NCBI RefSeq assembly: GCF_010092425.1 | Contig: NZ_CP048030.1 | Coordinates: forward strand, 310,001 to 374,000 | Source: Sinimarinibacterium sp. NLF-5-8 | GTDB lineage: Bacteria; Pseudomonadota; Gammaproteobacteria; Nevskiales; Nevskiaceae | DNA: 64,000 nucleotides | Reading direction: 5' to 3' | In this document: positions 26,707-36,282 of the stretch, one piece after another | Position numbering within the stretch: the first letter of the stretch is position 1 | Layout of the letters: each line of letters starts with the position of its first letter | Notes under the pieces: generated by a model | The model's input: the letters and a program-made list of their open reading frames with translations, nothing else | The model's database searches: none | Told to the model about the DNA's origin: nothing | Position numbers and translations under genes: made by a program

Positions 26707-27890
26707 GGGTGCAGCAGCTGGTGATCCTGGGTGCGACCGGCACCATTGGCCGCAATACGCTGGATGTGGCACGGCGGCATCCGCAGCGATTGCAGATCTT
26801 TGGTCTGAGCGCGCATCGCAACGTCGAGGCGATGCTGGCGCTGTGTGCTGAATTTTCTCCGCGCGTTGCCGTGATGGCCGACGAGGCTGCGGCCACGGCG
26901 CTGCGGTTGCGGTTGCGTGACGCAGGACTCGATGTTGAGGTTTTCGGGGGGGCAGCGGCGCTTGCAGAGCTGGCGGCGGCGGCCGAAGTTGATCAGGTCA
27001 TGGCCGCGATCGTTGGCGCTGCGGGGCTGGTCTCGACACTGGCGGCAGTCCAGGCGGGCAAGCGGGTGTTGATTGCCAACAAAGAGCCTTTGGTGATGGC
27101 TGGGCGGCTGCTGATGCAGACGGCGGCACGTTCGGGCGCCACGCTGATTCCGATTGATTCCGAGCACAATGCGATTTTTCAATGTCTGCCGGCAGGCAGT
27201 TGCTGCGGCAGCGCGCCCAAAGGCGTCCGGCGAGTCATTCTGACGGCATCCGGCGGGCCTTTTTTGCGAACGCCGATGGCGGCGCTGGCGTCGGTGACGC
27301 CGGCACAGGCCGTGCGCCACCCGAACTGGGTCATGGGGCCGAAGATCTCGGTCGATTCGGCAACGATGATGAACAAAGGGCTGGAGATCATCGAGGCCTC
27401 CGTGCTTTATGATCTTGCGCCGACGCAAATCGAGGCCGTGATCCATCCGCAAAGCACGGTGCATTCTCTGGTGGAATATATCGACGGCTCTTTGCTGGCA
27501 CAGCTGGGGCATTCGGATATGCGCATCCCGATTGCGCATGCGCTGGCCTGGCCGGAGCGATGGGCGTCAGGGGTGGAGGGGCTGGACATGGCGCAGCTGG
27601 GCAGCCTGCAATTTGAAGCCCCTGACGAGCAGCGCTTTGCCTGCCTGCGTCTTGCCCGACAGGCGCTGGAGACGCAAGGCGCTGCGCCAAATGTATTGAA
27701 CGCCGCCAATGAAGTTGCGGTCGAAGCGTTCCTCCAGGGTCGTCTGGGCTATACCGGAATTGCTACCGTGATCGAAACAACACTCAATGCCGCACAGCGG
27801 GCGAATCTGCAACAGACGCTGGATCTGGATTCCATTCTGGACGTGGACCGCTGGGCGCGCGCGCGCGCGCAGGAGGTGCTGCATGCCTGA
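26703..27890 (+). CDS. dxr: 1-deoxy-D-xylulose 5-phosphate reductoisomerase
   Basis: 395 residues. Dxr makes MEP, the committed intermediate of the non-mevalonate isoprenoid pathway, using NADPH and a divalent metal. The dinucleotide-binding motif LGATGTIGRNTLDV is at the N-terminus; the metal-site region has IPIDSEHNAIFQCL, and MGPKISVDSATMMNKGLEII follows. The start is GTG at 26703, overlapping the cdsA stop. The 3' end overlaps rseP by 8 nt across a (GC)n run. It sits two genes after uppS, which uses the same pathway's product. Confidence 0.96.
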   Translation: MRVQQLVILGATGTIGRNTLDVARRHPQRLQIFGLSAHRNVEAMLALCAEFSPRVAVMADEAAATALRLRLRDAGLDVEVFGGAAALAELAAAAEVDQVMAAIVGAAGLVSTLAAVQAGKRVLIANKEPLVMAGRLLMQTAARSGATLIPIDSEHNAIFQCLPAGSCCGSAPKGVRRVILTASGGPFLRTPMAALASVTPAQAVRHPNWVMGPKISVDSATMMNKGLEIIEASVLYDLAPTQIEAVIHPQSTVHSLVEYIDGSLLAQLGHSDMRIPIAHALAWPERWASGVEGLDMAQLGSLQFEAPDEQRFACLRLARQALETQGAAPNVLNAANEVAVEAFLQGRLGYTGIATVIETTLNAAQRANLQQTLDLDSILDVDRWARARAQEVLHA

Positions 27891-29238
27891 GCTGCTTTGG
27901 TCTGTTGGCGGCTTTGTCGTGGCCATCAGCGTGCTGGTGGCGTTTCACGAGTTTGGGCATTACTGGGTTGCCAGGCGTTGCGGAGTCAAGGTGCTGCGGT
28001 TTTCGATCGGTTTTGGCAAACCGATCTGGATGCGCCGCGATGCTCAAGGGGTGGAGTGGGCGATTGCCGCCATTCCACTGGGCGGCTACGTCAAGATGCT
28101 CGATGAGCGCGAAGGCGATGTGCCCGAAAGCGAGCGTCATCTGGCTTTCAACAACGCCAGTGTCTGGCGGCGGATTGCGATCGTCGCCGCCGGGCCGCTG
28201 TTCAATTTTGTATTGGCGGCGGCCTTGTATTGGATGGTGATGGTGCTCGGCGTGCAAGGCATTCGGCCCCTGATCGCCGCACCTGCTGCCGGCAGCGTTG
28301 CCGCGCAGATGGGGCTGGTGGGCGGAGAAGAAATCCTCACGGTCGGCGATGAGTCCGTGGCGACGTGGTCAGACCTGCGCAGTCGTCTGATTGATCAGGC
28401 GCTTGGGCGTCAATCCCTGCCGCTGCAATGGCGTGATGCAGACAGGCAGACCCGGCGCGGGATTCTGGACTTGAGCGCGGTACGTCTGGATCCACAGTTT
28501 TTGTTCGAAGACATCGGGCTGGAGCCGTACAGCCCGGATATTCCTGCGCGCCTTGATCAGGTATTGGCGGGCGAGGCTGCGGCACAAGCCGGTTTTGAGC
28601 CGGGCGATGAGCTGCTCAAATTCAACGACACTGAGATCCACAACTGGCAGCAGTGGGCGCAATGGGTGCGTGAGCATCCGGGCGAAGTGGTGCCAGTGGA
28701 GATCCGTCGCGCGGGTCGTGTTCAGACATTGCAAGTGATTCTGGGGCGGCACGAACAGGACGGTCGGGTAATCGGTCGTTTTGGTGCTTCCGTGGCGAAC
28801 CCACCGGAGTTGTGGCAGGATTTGCGCGCCGTCAGTCGCCTCGGAGGGCTGGAAGCCATCCCCCAGGCGGTGATTCAGACATGGCGGATGTCATCGATGA
28901 CGTTGCGGATGCTGGGACGGATGCTCACGGGCGATGTCTCGGTGCGCAATGTCAGCGGGCCGTTGCAGATCGCCCAGGTGGCAGGTTACTCGGCTCAGGT
29001 GGGCTTGGTATCCTTTCTCAGTTTCATGGCCATTGTCAGTGTCAGTCTGGGCGTGTTGAATCTGTTGCCGGTGCCGGTGCTCGATGGTGGGCATCTGTTG
29101 TTTTACGGAATTGAAGCGATCAAGGGATCCCCTTTGTCGCAACAAACCCAGCAAGCGGGTTTACGACTGGGTCTGACTTTGCTGGCCGCATTGATGGGGC
29201 TTGCGTTTTATAACGACATTGTCAGCCTGCTGGGCTGA
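27883..29238 (+). CDS. rseP: RIP site-2 protease RseP
   Basis: 451 residues. RseP is an intramembrane zinc metalloprotease that cleaves the anti-sigma factor RseA to activate the envelope stress response. The HExxH motif appears as HEFGH in VAFHEFGHYWVARR, near the first helix; two PDZ domains lie in the middle (about 115-290), and the NLLPVPVLDGGHLLFYG motif supplies the third metal ligand. About four membrane helices are visible. An AGGAGG lies inside dxr just upstream of the ATG. bamA follows 3 bp after the stop. Confidence 0.96.
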   Translation: MPELLWSVGGFVVAISVLVAFHEFGHYWVARRCGVKVLRFSIGFGKPIWMRRDAQGVEWAIAAIPLGGYVKMLDEREGDVPESERHLAFNNASVWRRIAIVAAGPLFNFVLAAALYWMVMVLGVQGIRPLIAAPAAGSVAAQMGLVGGEEILTVGDESVATWSDLRSRLIDQALGRQSLPLQWRDADRQTRRGILDLSAVRLDPQFLFEDIGLEPYSPDIPARLDQVLAGEAAAQAGFEPGDELLKFNDTEIHNWQQWAQWVREHPGEVVPVEIRRAGRVQTLQVILGRHEQDGRVIGRFGASVANPPELWQDLRAVSRLGGLEAIPQAVIQTWRMSSMTLRMLGRMLTGDVSVRNVSGPLQIAQVAGYSAQVGLVSFLSFMAIVSVSLGVLNLLPVPVLDGGHLLFYGIEAIKGSPLSQQTQQAGLRLGLTLLAALMGLAFYNDIVSLLG

Positions 29239-29241
29239 TGG

Positions 29242-31578
29242 ATGATTTCACACTCAACAACTGAAGACCGTTATCCGGTGATCAAACTCAAGTTAAAAGC
29301 CGCATGGGTTACTGCGGCTGTGATGATGATGGTGTCGCTGCCTGCTGCGGCGTTTGATGCGTTCACGATCAAGGACATCAAGGCCGAGGGCCTGCAGCGC
29401 CTGGAGATTGGCACGGTGCTGAGCTATCTGCCGGTGGCCGTCGGCGATGAGCTCAACGCGGCGACCTCCCGACAGGCCATTCGTGCGCTTTATGCCGCAG
29501 GACTGTTTCAGGACATTCAGTTGCTCCGGGATGGTCAGACGCTGGTGGTGCAGATCCAGGAGCGTCCGGCCATCTCCAAGTTTGAGATCAAGGGCAACGA
29601 CAAGGTCGGCGGTGATGAGCTCAATGCCTCGCTCAAAAAGCTCGGACTGACCGAGGGCGAGCTGTTTCGCCGGGATCTGCTCGATCAGGTTGAGCAGGAA
29701 TTGCGTCGCCAGTACTACGCCAACGGTTTTTATGATGTGGCGATCGACACCCAGGTGATCGAAGAACCCAACAACCGCGTCAGTCTCAAGGTCGAGGTGA
29801 CCGAGGGCAAGGTCACCAAGATTGCGGACATCAACATCCTCGGCAACACGGTGTTTGATGACAAGACCCTGCTGGAGCAGTTCGATCTGCAGGCGACCAA
29901 TTGGAAGCCTTTTCAGCGTTCCGACCGCTACTCCAAGCAAAAGCTTGGCGGCGACCTGGAAAAGCTGCAGTCCTACTATCAGGATCGCGGTTATCTCAAA
30001 TTCAACATTCGTTCGGTACAGGTGGCGCTGACGCCTGAAAAAGATGCGTTGTATGTCACCGTCAACGTTGAGGAAGGGGATGTCTACACCGTCAAGGGAC
30101 GCCGTTATTCCGGAGAGACGGTTCTGACCCAGCCCTTTCTGGAGCTGCTGACAACGACCCGCGCCGGGGATGTGTTCTCGCGCAAGCAGGCAACCGAGTC
30201 TGCCGATCGGATCGAGGCTGCACTCGCCGACATCGGCTATGCGTTTGCCGAGGTCACGCCGGTTCCCGAGGTCGATGAAGAAAGCCGTCAGATCAACATC
30301 AATTACTTCATCGAGCCGGGCAAGCGCACTTATGTGCGCAGAATTACCTTCACCGGCAACAGCGGTACCAATGATGAAACCTTGCGGCGCGAAATGCGCC
30401 AGCTCGAAGCCGCGCCCTATGCCAAATCGGCAATCGAACGTTCGCGGGTGCGCTTGGCGCGCTTGCCTTACATCGAAGAAGCCGAGGTTGATACCCAGCC
30501 GGTGGCGGGTACCGACGATCTGGTGGACATTGCGTTCCGCGTCAAGGAGCGTCCGCCCGGATCCGTGCAGTTTGGCGTCGGCTATTCCGGGTCATCAGGG
30601 TTTTTGATCACGGGGCAGGTCACGCATACCAATTTTCTCGGAACCGGCAACCGCCTCGATGCGTCGCTTGAAAACAACGTCATTTCGCGCGCGATCAATC
30701 TGAGCTGGACCGATCCCTATTTCACCGAAGATGGCATCAGTCAAACAGTCTCCGCGTTTTACCGTGAGTCTGAATCGGTCATTCGTTACTCGTCTGGGTT
30801 CAACTCCAACATTCTGGGGATGAATCTGACCTATGGCATTCCCCTGTCTGAATTTGTTTCGTTGCGCGCGGGGTTTGGCGTTGAAGAAGTGGCGTTGGAG
30901 ACCTTCCCGGGCACTACGTCTGATGAGGTGTTGCGCTTTGTGGTCAACAATGGCACCCGTTATTCCGAGTTCCAGGCGCGCACCGGCATCAGCTACGACT
31001 CGCGCAATCGCACCTTTTTTGCCACACGCGGCGCCTTGCATGCCCTGTCGATCGATATCGCCGTTCCGGGCAGTGATATCCAATATTTCAGCACCAACTA
31101 TCGCGCGCAAACGTACATTCCGTTGCCACTCAATCTCACCGGGGAGCTCAAAGGCTCGGTGGGCTACGTTGATGGTTATGGCAAAGACAGCGACGTGCCT
31201 CCGTACGAAAACTTCTTTGCTGGCGGCCCGCGCACGGTGCGCGGCTACCGCGATGGCTCCCTGGGGCCACTGGACACGCCCTATCTGAATCCCTATGGCG
31301 GCAAGCTGCGCACCACGCTGCAAGCCAACATGATCATTCCGATGCCGATCGAGTCCGATGGCCGCTCCACGCGGCTGACCGGCTTTTTTGACATCGGTAA
31401 CGTTTTCGCCAACCCCGGCGATTTCGAGTTTGATCAGCTGCGCCAGTCTGCGGGCATTTCGTTTGCCTGGTTTACCCCATTTTTGGGGTTGCTGGAAATG
31501 AGCTATGCCTTCCCGCTGAACGACAAGGCAGGCGATCGTACGGATCGTTTCCAGATCACCTTTGGTTCTGGCTTTTAG
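29242..31578 (+). CDS. bamA: Outer membrane protein assembly factor BamA
   Basis: 778 residues from ATG 29242. BamA inserts beta-barrel proteins into the outer membrane. A signal peptide is followed by five POTRA domains (about 35-430) and a 16-strand barrel ending in Phe (RFQITFGSGF). The VRGY lock motif (RTVRGYRDGS) is present. An in-frame GTG at 29278 would give a cleaner signal peptide (IKLKLKAAWVTAAV) and may be the true start. It stands in the standard rseP-bamA-skp-lpxD order. Confidence 0.97.
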   Translation: MISHSTTEDRYPVIKLKLKAAWVTAAVMMMVSLPAAAFDAFTIKDIKAEGLQRLEIGTVLSYLPVAVGDELNAATSRQAIRALYAAGLFQDIQLLRDGQTLVVQIQERPAISKFEIKGNDKVGGDELNASLKKLGLTEGELFRRDLLDQVEQELRRQYYANGFYDVAIDTQVIEEPNNRVSLKVEVTEGKVTKIADINILGNTVFDDKTLLEQFDLQATNWKPFQRSDRYSKQKLGGDLEKLQSYYQDRGYLKFNIRSVQVALTPEKDALYVTVNVEEGDVYTVKGRRYSGETVLTQPFLELLTTTRAGDVFSRKQATESADRIEAALADIGYAFAEVTPVPEVDEESRQININYFIEPGKRTYVRRITFTGNSGTNDETLRREMRQLEAAPYAKSAIERSRVRLARLPYIEEAEVDTQPVAGTDDLVDIAFRVKERPPGSVQFGVGYSGSSGFLITGQVTHTNFLGTGNRLDASLENNVISRAINLSWTDPYFTEDGISQTVSAFYRESESVIRYSSGFNSNILGMNLTYGIPLSEFVSLRAGFGVEEVALETFPGTTSDEVLRFVVNNGTRYSEFQARTGISYDSRNRTFFATRGALHALSIDIAVPGSDIQYFSTNYRAQTYIPLPLNLTGELKGSVGYVDGYGKDSDVPPYENFFAGGPRTVRGYRDGSLGPLDTPYLNPYGGKLRTTLQANMIIPMPIESDGRSTRLTGFFDIGNVFANPGDFEFDQLRQSAGISFAWFTPFLGLLEMSYAFPLNDKAGDRTDRFQITFGSGF

Positions 31579-31610
31579 TTTTTCACCTCTTTTTATTCAG
31601 GACACTTGAT

Positions 31611-32120
31611 ATGAACATGTTCAAAACCACGCTGCTTGCTGCCGGTCTTGTGTTGTCTGCCTCGGTTGCGGTTCCGGCTTTTGCCCAGGGCAAGATCGTT
31701 GCCATTCGCTCCAACGATCTGCTGCAGCAATCGCCGCAGTTCAAAGATGGGCAGGACAAGATGAAGCAGGAGTTCGAGCGTCGCGCCAACGACCTGCAGG
31801 CCGAAACCAAAAAATTTGCCGAAGATGCGCAGGCTTTTCAGCGCGAGGCCGAACTGCTGTCCTCTGCCGATCGCGCGCGCAAGGAAAAGGATCTGAACAC
31901 GCGCAAGATCGATCTGGAATACAAGGCGCGCCAGTTTCAGGAAGAGCGCACAACGCGCGAACGTCAGCTGTTTGCCGACATGATGGAAAAGGTCAAAATC
32001 GTCATTGACCAGGTGGCCAAGGAACAAAGTGCGGTGATGGTGGTTGAAAACCCGGTCTATGCCGATGCCTCCCTGGACATCACCGACGAAGTGCTCAAGC
32101 GTCTCAAAGCGGCCAAATAA
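31611..32120 (+). CDS. skp: Periplasmic chaperone Skp (OmpH)
   Basis: 169 residues with a signal peptide (about 1-25, VPAFA-QG). The mature part starts with the family KIVAIRSNDLLQQSPQFK region and continues as a long charged helix (about 50-125) that forms the tentacles of the trimer. Skp carries unfolded outer membrane proteins to the BAM complex, which fits its place directly after bamA. A clear terminator lies between it and lpxD. Confidence 0.94.
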   Translation: MNMFKTTLLAAGLVLSASVAVPAFAQGKIVAIRSNDLLQQSPQFKDGQDKMKQEFERRANDLQAETKKFAEDAQAFQREAELLSSADRARKEKDLNTRKIDLEYKARQFQEERTTRERQLFADMMEKVKIVIDQVAKEQSAVMVVENPVYADASLDITDEVLKRLKAAK

Positions 32121-32135
32121 AGCCTGCGTACACCC

Positions 32136-32170
32136 AAGCCGAGCTTGACGGACACAAGCTCGGCTTTTTA
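32136..32170 (+). terminator. Intrinsic terminator between skp and lpxD
   Basis: Perfect 12-bp stem (32136-32147 with 32155-32166), 7-nt loop, followed by TTTTA. It would end or attenuate the rseP-bamA-skp transcript before lpxD, so lpxD probably has extra promoter input or depends on read-through. Confidence 0.82.
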
Positions 32171-32201
32171 GTGTCTTTCTTGATCTGGCACAGGAGTGAG
32201 C

Positions 32202-33248
32202 ATGCGCGTGGTATTGCAAGAGTTGGCACAACGGTTTGAATTGCAACTGATCGGCGATGGCAGCACGGTGGTCACCGGCGTTTGCAATCTGCATCCCGGC
32301 ATTGCCGGATGCCTGAGTTTTTTGAGTGACAGCAAGCGGCGTGAGCAGCTCAAAACGACCCAGGCCAGCGTGGTCATCGTCAGTCCGCGCGATGCCGAGA
32401 TGCTGCGCGGGCCCGGGCTCATTGCCAAGGATCCATACCTGGCCTACGCACGCATCGCGCAGCTGTTTGACCCCGACCGCGCGTTTACCCCCGGCATTCA
32501 CCCGCGCGCGGTGGTGGCGGACGACGCCGATATTGGCGAAGGCTGCGCCATTGGTGCCAACGCCGTGATCGAAGCGGGCGCGCGCATCGGTGCCGGCAGC
32601 TTCATCGGCCCCGGCTGTGTGATCGGCCGTGATGCACAGATCGGTGCAGGTACGCGACTGCTGGCCAACGTCACCCTCGGCGCGCGCGTGATCATTGGCG
32701 CGCGCTGCGTGATTCAGCCGGGTGCGGTGATCGGCAGCCGTGGTTTTGGCAATGCCATGAGTCCGCAAGGCTGGGTTGAAGTGCCGCAACTGGGCAGCGT
32801 GCGCGTTGGCGATGATGTGGAGATTGGCGCCAACACCTGTATTGATCGCGGCACCATCGATGACACCGTGATCGAGCGTGGCGCGCGCCTCGATAACCTG
32901 ATCCAGATCGCACACAACTGCCATATCGGCGAACACACGGCGATTGCCGCCTGTACCGGGGTTGCCGGCAGTACCCGTATCGGCAAGCGCTGTATGATCG
33001 GCGGCGCTGCCGGCATCGCCGGGCACATCGAGATTGCCGACGATGTGATTTTGCTGGGGCGCTCCATGGTCACCGGCTCGGTAACCCAGCGTGGGGTGTA
33101 CGGTTCTGGTCTGCCGCTGGATGATGTGCGCAGCTGGCGCAAGACGGTGGCACGGATCCGCCGCCTCGATAGACTCGACCAACGCATCAAAGCCTTGGAG
33201 CGCGTGCTGGACGTGCGCACCACTGAACAACAAGGGGACGAACACTGA
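32202..33248 (+). CDS. lpxD: UDP-3-O-acylglucosamine N-acyltransferase LpxD
   Basis: 348 residues. LpxD adds the second hydroxyacyl chain in lipid A synthesis. An N-terminal uridine-binding domain is followed by a left-handed beta-helix of hexapeptide repeats (about 100-310; [20 protein letters not shown] is an example) and a C-terminal helix. The catalytic His lies in [19 protein letters not shown] at 32202 is used because CAGGAG sits 5 nt upstream; an in-frame GTG at 32196 overlaps the SD. The stop overlaps the fabZ ATG. Confidence 0.96.
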   Translation: MRVVLQELAQRFELQLIGDGSTVVTGVCNLHPGIAGCLSFLSDSKRREQLKTTQASVVIVSPRDAEMLRGPGLIAKDPYLAYARIAQLFDPDRAFTPGIHPRAVVADDADIGEGCAIGANAVIEAGARIGAGSFIGPGCVIGRDAQIGAGTRLLANVTLGARVIIGARCVIQPGAVIGSRGFGNAMSPQGWVEVPQLGSVRVGDDVEIGANTCIDRGTIDDTVIERGARLDNLIQIAHNCHIGEHTAIAACTGVAGSTRIGKRCMIGGAAGIAGHIEIADDVILLGRSMVTGSVTQRGVYGSGLPLDDVRSWRKTVARIRRLDRLDQRIKALERVLDVRTTEQQGDEH

Positions 33249-33703
33249 TGATCGAAGCTGCTGAAATTCTCAAACTGCTGCCACACCGCTATCCGTTTTT
33301 GCTGGTCGATCGGGTGCTGACCATTGACGACGATCAGCAGGTGCTGACGGCGATCAAGAACGTCACCATCAACGAGCCGTTTTTTCCGGGGCATTTTCCG
33401 GGGTTGCCGACCATGCCGGGCGTTCTGATTCTGGAGGCGATGGCACAGGCCTGCGGCCTTCTGGCGATCCGCAGATCCGGACTGGCCAAGGAAGACGATC
33501 TGATTCTGTACTTTGCCGGCATTGATAACGCGCGCTTCAAGCGTCTTGTGGTGCCTGGTGATCAACTGGTGTTCCGTGTCGAAATCGACAAGCAAAAGCG
33601 CGATATCTGGAAGTTCAAGACCCAGGCGCATGTGGCCGGCGAGCTGGCCTGTGAAGCCGATCTGATGTGCGTACTGCGCACGGCCCAGCACGAAAAAGCG
33701 TGA
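33248..33703 (+). CDS. fabZ: 3-hydroxyacyl-ACP dehydratase FabZ
   Basis: 151 residues of hotdog fold. FabZ dehydrates 3-hydroxyacyl-ACP in fatty acid elongation and competes with LpxA for 3-hydroxymyristoyl-ACP. The sequence shows [18 protein letters not shown], the active-site His in [17 protein letters not shown], and the catalytic Glu in [11 protein letters not shown]. The ATG overlaps the lpxD TGA by one base; lpxA begins 6 bp after the stop. Confidence 0.97.
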   Translation: MIEAAEILKLLPHRYPFLLVDRVLTIDDDQQVLTAIKNVTINEPFFPGHFPGLPTMPGVLILEAMAQACGLLAIRRSGLAKEDDLILYFAGIDNARFKRLVVPGDQLVFRVEIDKQKRDIWKFKTQAHVAGELACEADLMCVLRTAQHEKA

Positions 33704-33709
33704 GGTTTC

Positions 33710-34489
33710 ATGAGCACCATTCACTCCACCGCGATTGTTGACCCCAAAGCCGAGCTGGATTCATCGGTTGAAGTGGGGCCCTACAGCATCATTGATGCCG
33801 GCGTCCAGATCGGTGCCAATACCCGTATTGGCCCGCATGTGGTGCTGCGCGGGCCGATGACCATTGGCCGCGATAACCGTATTTTTCAATTTTGTTCGCT
33901 GGGCGAAATCTCCCAGGACAAAACCGCAAAATATGACGATGCCACCCGGGTGGAAATCGGCAACGGCAACACCATCCGCGAATATGTCACCATCCAGCGC
34001 GGCACGCTCAAACAAAGCGGCCTGACCAGCGTGGGCGACAACAACTGGATCATGGCGATGGTGCACATTGCCCACGACTGTCATGTACACAACAACACCG
34101 TGCTTGCCAACGGCGTGACCTTGGCCGGGCACGTCACCATCGAGGATTTTGCCGGTCTGGGCGGCTACACCCTGGTGCACCAGTTTTGCCGGATTGGCGC
34201 GCATGTATACACCGGCGGCGGCACCCTGATTCGCAAGGATGTGCCGCCGTTCGTCATGGCCGAAGGCGCTGAAGGGCGCGCGCGCGGCCTGAATAGTGAG
34301 GGGCTGAAACGCCGTGGTTTTTCGGCAGAAGACATCGCCGCAATCAAGGATGCGTATAAATTGATCTATCTGTCGGGCGAGGAAATGGCCACGGTCAAGC
34401 GCAAGCTGGCGCAGATGGCTCAAACATCGGCGGCAGTTGCCCAGATGCACCACTTTATTGAAAACTCCAAGCGCGCCATCCAGCGGTAA
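33710..34489 (+). CDS. lpxA: UDP-N-acetylglucosamine O-acyltransferase LpxA
   Basis: 259 residues. LpxA catalyses the first step of lipid A synthesis. Hexapeptide repeats form the left-handed beta-helix (about 5-190), followed by a helical C-terminal domain. The catalytic His lies in MVHIAHDCHVHNNTVLA; the substrate-binding GYTLVHQFCRIGAHVYTGGG is conserved. It sits in the lpxD-fabZ-lpxA-lpxB cluster with small gaps on both sides. Confidence 0.97.
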   Translation: MSTIHSTAIVDPKAELDSSVEVGPYSIIDAGVQIGANTRIGPHVVLRGPMTIGRDNRIFQFCSLGEISQDKTAKYDDATRVEIGNGNTIREYVTIQRGTLKQSGLTSVGDNNWIMAMVHIAHDCHVHNNTVLANGVTLAGHVTIEDFAGLGGYTLVHQFCRIGAHVYTGGGTLIRKDVPPFVMAEGAEGRARGLNSEGLKRRGFSAEDIAAIKDAYKLIYLSGEEMATVKRKLAQMAQTSAAVAQMHHFIENSKRAIQR

Positions 34490-34501
34490 CCCCAGTTCGT
34501 A

Positions 34502-35686
34502 ATGCCTGAACCCGAATCCATTCAAGACAGCTCGCGCGCGCCGCAGATTGCCGTGATTGCCGGAGAAATCTCGGGCGACATTCTCGGCGCTGCCATCATT
34601 CGTGAGATCAAGGCGCGTGAGCCCGCTGCGCGAGTCTATGGCGTGGCAGGGCCGAGGATGATCAAGGCCGGCTGTGAGCCGATCGACACCATCGACACGC
34701 TTTCGGTGATGGGATTGGTCGAAGTCCTCAAAGAACTGCCGCGCCTGCTGCGGTTTCGGCGCGGGCTGATACAGCGTTTTGCGCGCGAACGTCCCGACGT
34801 GGTGGTGGGGATTGATGCCCCTGACTTCAATCTGGGCGTGGAAGCCCGATTGCGGGCACAGGGTTTGCGCACCGTGCATGTGGTCAGCCCCACGGTGTGG
34901 GCGTGGCGTGCCGGACGGGTCAAAACCATTGCCAGGGCCGTGGACAAGATCCTGTGCCTGTTTCCGTTTGAGCCGTCGTGGTATGCGCATCATGCCGTGA
35001 GTGCCGAATATATCGGCCATCCACTGGCCGATGAATTGAGCGATCAGGTCAGCCCAGAGGACGCGCGCGCGCGCCTGAAGATGGATACGCAAGGTCTGGT
35101 GGTCACGGTCATGCCCGGCAGTCGGCATGGCGAGATCCGCTATCTGGCCGAACCGTTTGCGCGCGCGGCCAATCTGCTGCACCAGCAGTTTCCGGGGATT
35201 CGTTTCATCACCCCGGTGGCCAAGCCCAGCCTGCGCACCGAGATTACCGAGGCCATCCGCAACTTTGCCCCGCAGTGCCATTGGCAGATTGTCGATGGCG
35301 ACTCGCGCGCCGCGATGCAAGCCGCAGATGCCGTGTTGCTGGCTTCCGGCACGGCCACGCTGGAATGTCTGCTGCTGGGGCGGCCGATGGTGGTGGCCTA
35401 TCGCGCATCGTGGATAACCAACTTCATCATGCGCACCCTGGGCGTGCTCAAAACCCGGTACGTCAGTCTGCCCAATTTGCTCTGCGCCGAGCCGGTCGTG
35501 CCGGAGCTGTTGCAAGAAGGCGCTGATCCGCAAAACCTGGCCAACCACATCGCGCCGCTGTTGCTTGATGCCGATGCGCGCGCGCGCCAGCTCGCGCCGT
35601 TTTCCGCCGTGCGCGACAGCTTGCGCTGCAATGCCGGCGCGCGCGCTGCGCAATCCATCCTGGCGTGCCTGCCGACCGCGCAATGA
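34502..35686 (+). CDS. lpxB: Lipid-A-disaccharide synthase LpxB
   Basis: 394 residues of a GT-B glycosyltransferase that joins lipid X and UDP-diacylglucosamine at the inner membrane. Motifs seen are AGEISGDILGAAII near the N-terminus, GIDAPDFNLGVEARLRAQG, HVVSPTVWAWRAGRV, VMPGSRHGEIRYLAEPFARA and LASGTATLECLLLGRPMVVA. The family glycine-serine-arginine motif is intact. The TGA overlaps the ATG of rnhB (ATGA). Confidence 0.97.
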   Translation: MPEPESIQDSSRAPQIAVIAGEISGDILGAAIIREIKAREPAARVYGVAGPRMIKAGCEPIDTIDTLSVMGLVEVLKELPRLLRFRRGLIQRFARERPDVVVGIDAPDFNLGVEARLRAQGLRTVHVVSPTVWAWRAGRVKTIARAVDKILCLFPFEPSWYAHHAVSAEYIGHPLADELSDQVSPEDARARLKMDTQGLVVTVMPGSRHGEIRYLAEPFARAANLLHQQFPGIRFITPVAKPSLRTEITEAIRNFAPQCHWQIVDGDSRAAMQAADAVLLASGTATLECLLLGRPMVVAYRASWITNFIMRTLGVLKTRYVSLPNLLCAEPVVPELLQEGADPQNLANHIAPLLLDADARARQLAPFSAVRDSLRCNAGARAAQSILACLPTAQ

Positions 35687-36282
35687 GAACAGCGGTGGCA
35701 CGGATTGCCGGCATCGACGAAGCCGGGCGCGGCTGTCTGGCCGGACCGGTCGTGGCCGCCGCCGTGGTGCTCGGCGCGCGCCCGATCGAGGGCTTGAACG
35801 ACTCCAAGAAACTCTCGCCGCGCAAGCGTGAAGCGCTGTTTGGGCAAATCATCGAATGCGCCGACGACTACGGCATTGGCCAGGCCAGCGTTGAAGAAAT
35901 CGACCGCATCAACATTCTGCAAGCCACGTTTTTAGCCATGCAGCGCGCGTTGGCCGCGTTGCGCGCGCCAGCGGATCAGGCGTGGGTAGATGGCAATCAG
36001 GCACCGAAGCTGCCGTGTGCGGTGCGCTGCATTGTCGATGGCGATGCGCTGGAACCGGCAATCATGGCCGCCAGCATTCTTGCCAAGGTCACCCGCGACC
36101 GTGAACTGGTGCAGCTCGACGCGCGCTATCCCGAGTACGGCTTTGCCCGGCACAAAGGCTATGGCACTGCGTTGCACCAGGCCGCGTTGCAGCAGTATGG
36201 CGTCACCCCGATCCATCGCCTCAGCTTTGCCCCGTGTCGGCTGGCGGCGCAGCAATCACCGCCGGGAGCGCGCGCGCGATGA
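35683..36282 (+). CDS. rnhB: Ribonuclease HII
   Basis: 199 residues. RNase HII removes ribonucleotides from DNA and RNA primers. Catalytic acidic residues are in GIDEAGRGCLAGP near the N-terminus (Asp, Glu), VDGNQAPKLP, and AASILAKVTRDREL. The C-terminal YGFARHKGYGTALHQ then TPIHRLSFAPC is typical. ATG at 35683 overlaps the lpxB stop, and the gene ends in an ATGA overlap with dnaE. Confidence 0.97.
   Translation: MRTAVARIAGIDEAGRGCLAGPVVAAAVVLGARPIEGLNDSKKLSPRKREALFGQIIECADDYGIGQASVEEIDRINILQATFLAMQRALAALRAPADQAWVDGNQAPKLPCAVRCIVDGDALEPAIMAASILAKVTRDRELVQLDARYPEYGFARHKGYGTALHQAALQQYGVTPIHRLSFAPCRLAAQQSPPGARAR

Noticed and set aside
27859-27871. GC dinucleotide run as a phase-variation tract in dxr
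   Set aside because: It is one of many GCGCGC runs in this genome and falls in a conserved essential gene, so slippage control is unlikely.
27787-27882. N-terminal extension of rseP
   Set aside because: The extra residues are Trp/Arg-rich translation of the dxr 3' end in another frame; the ATG at 27883 has a good SD and the family start.
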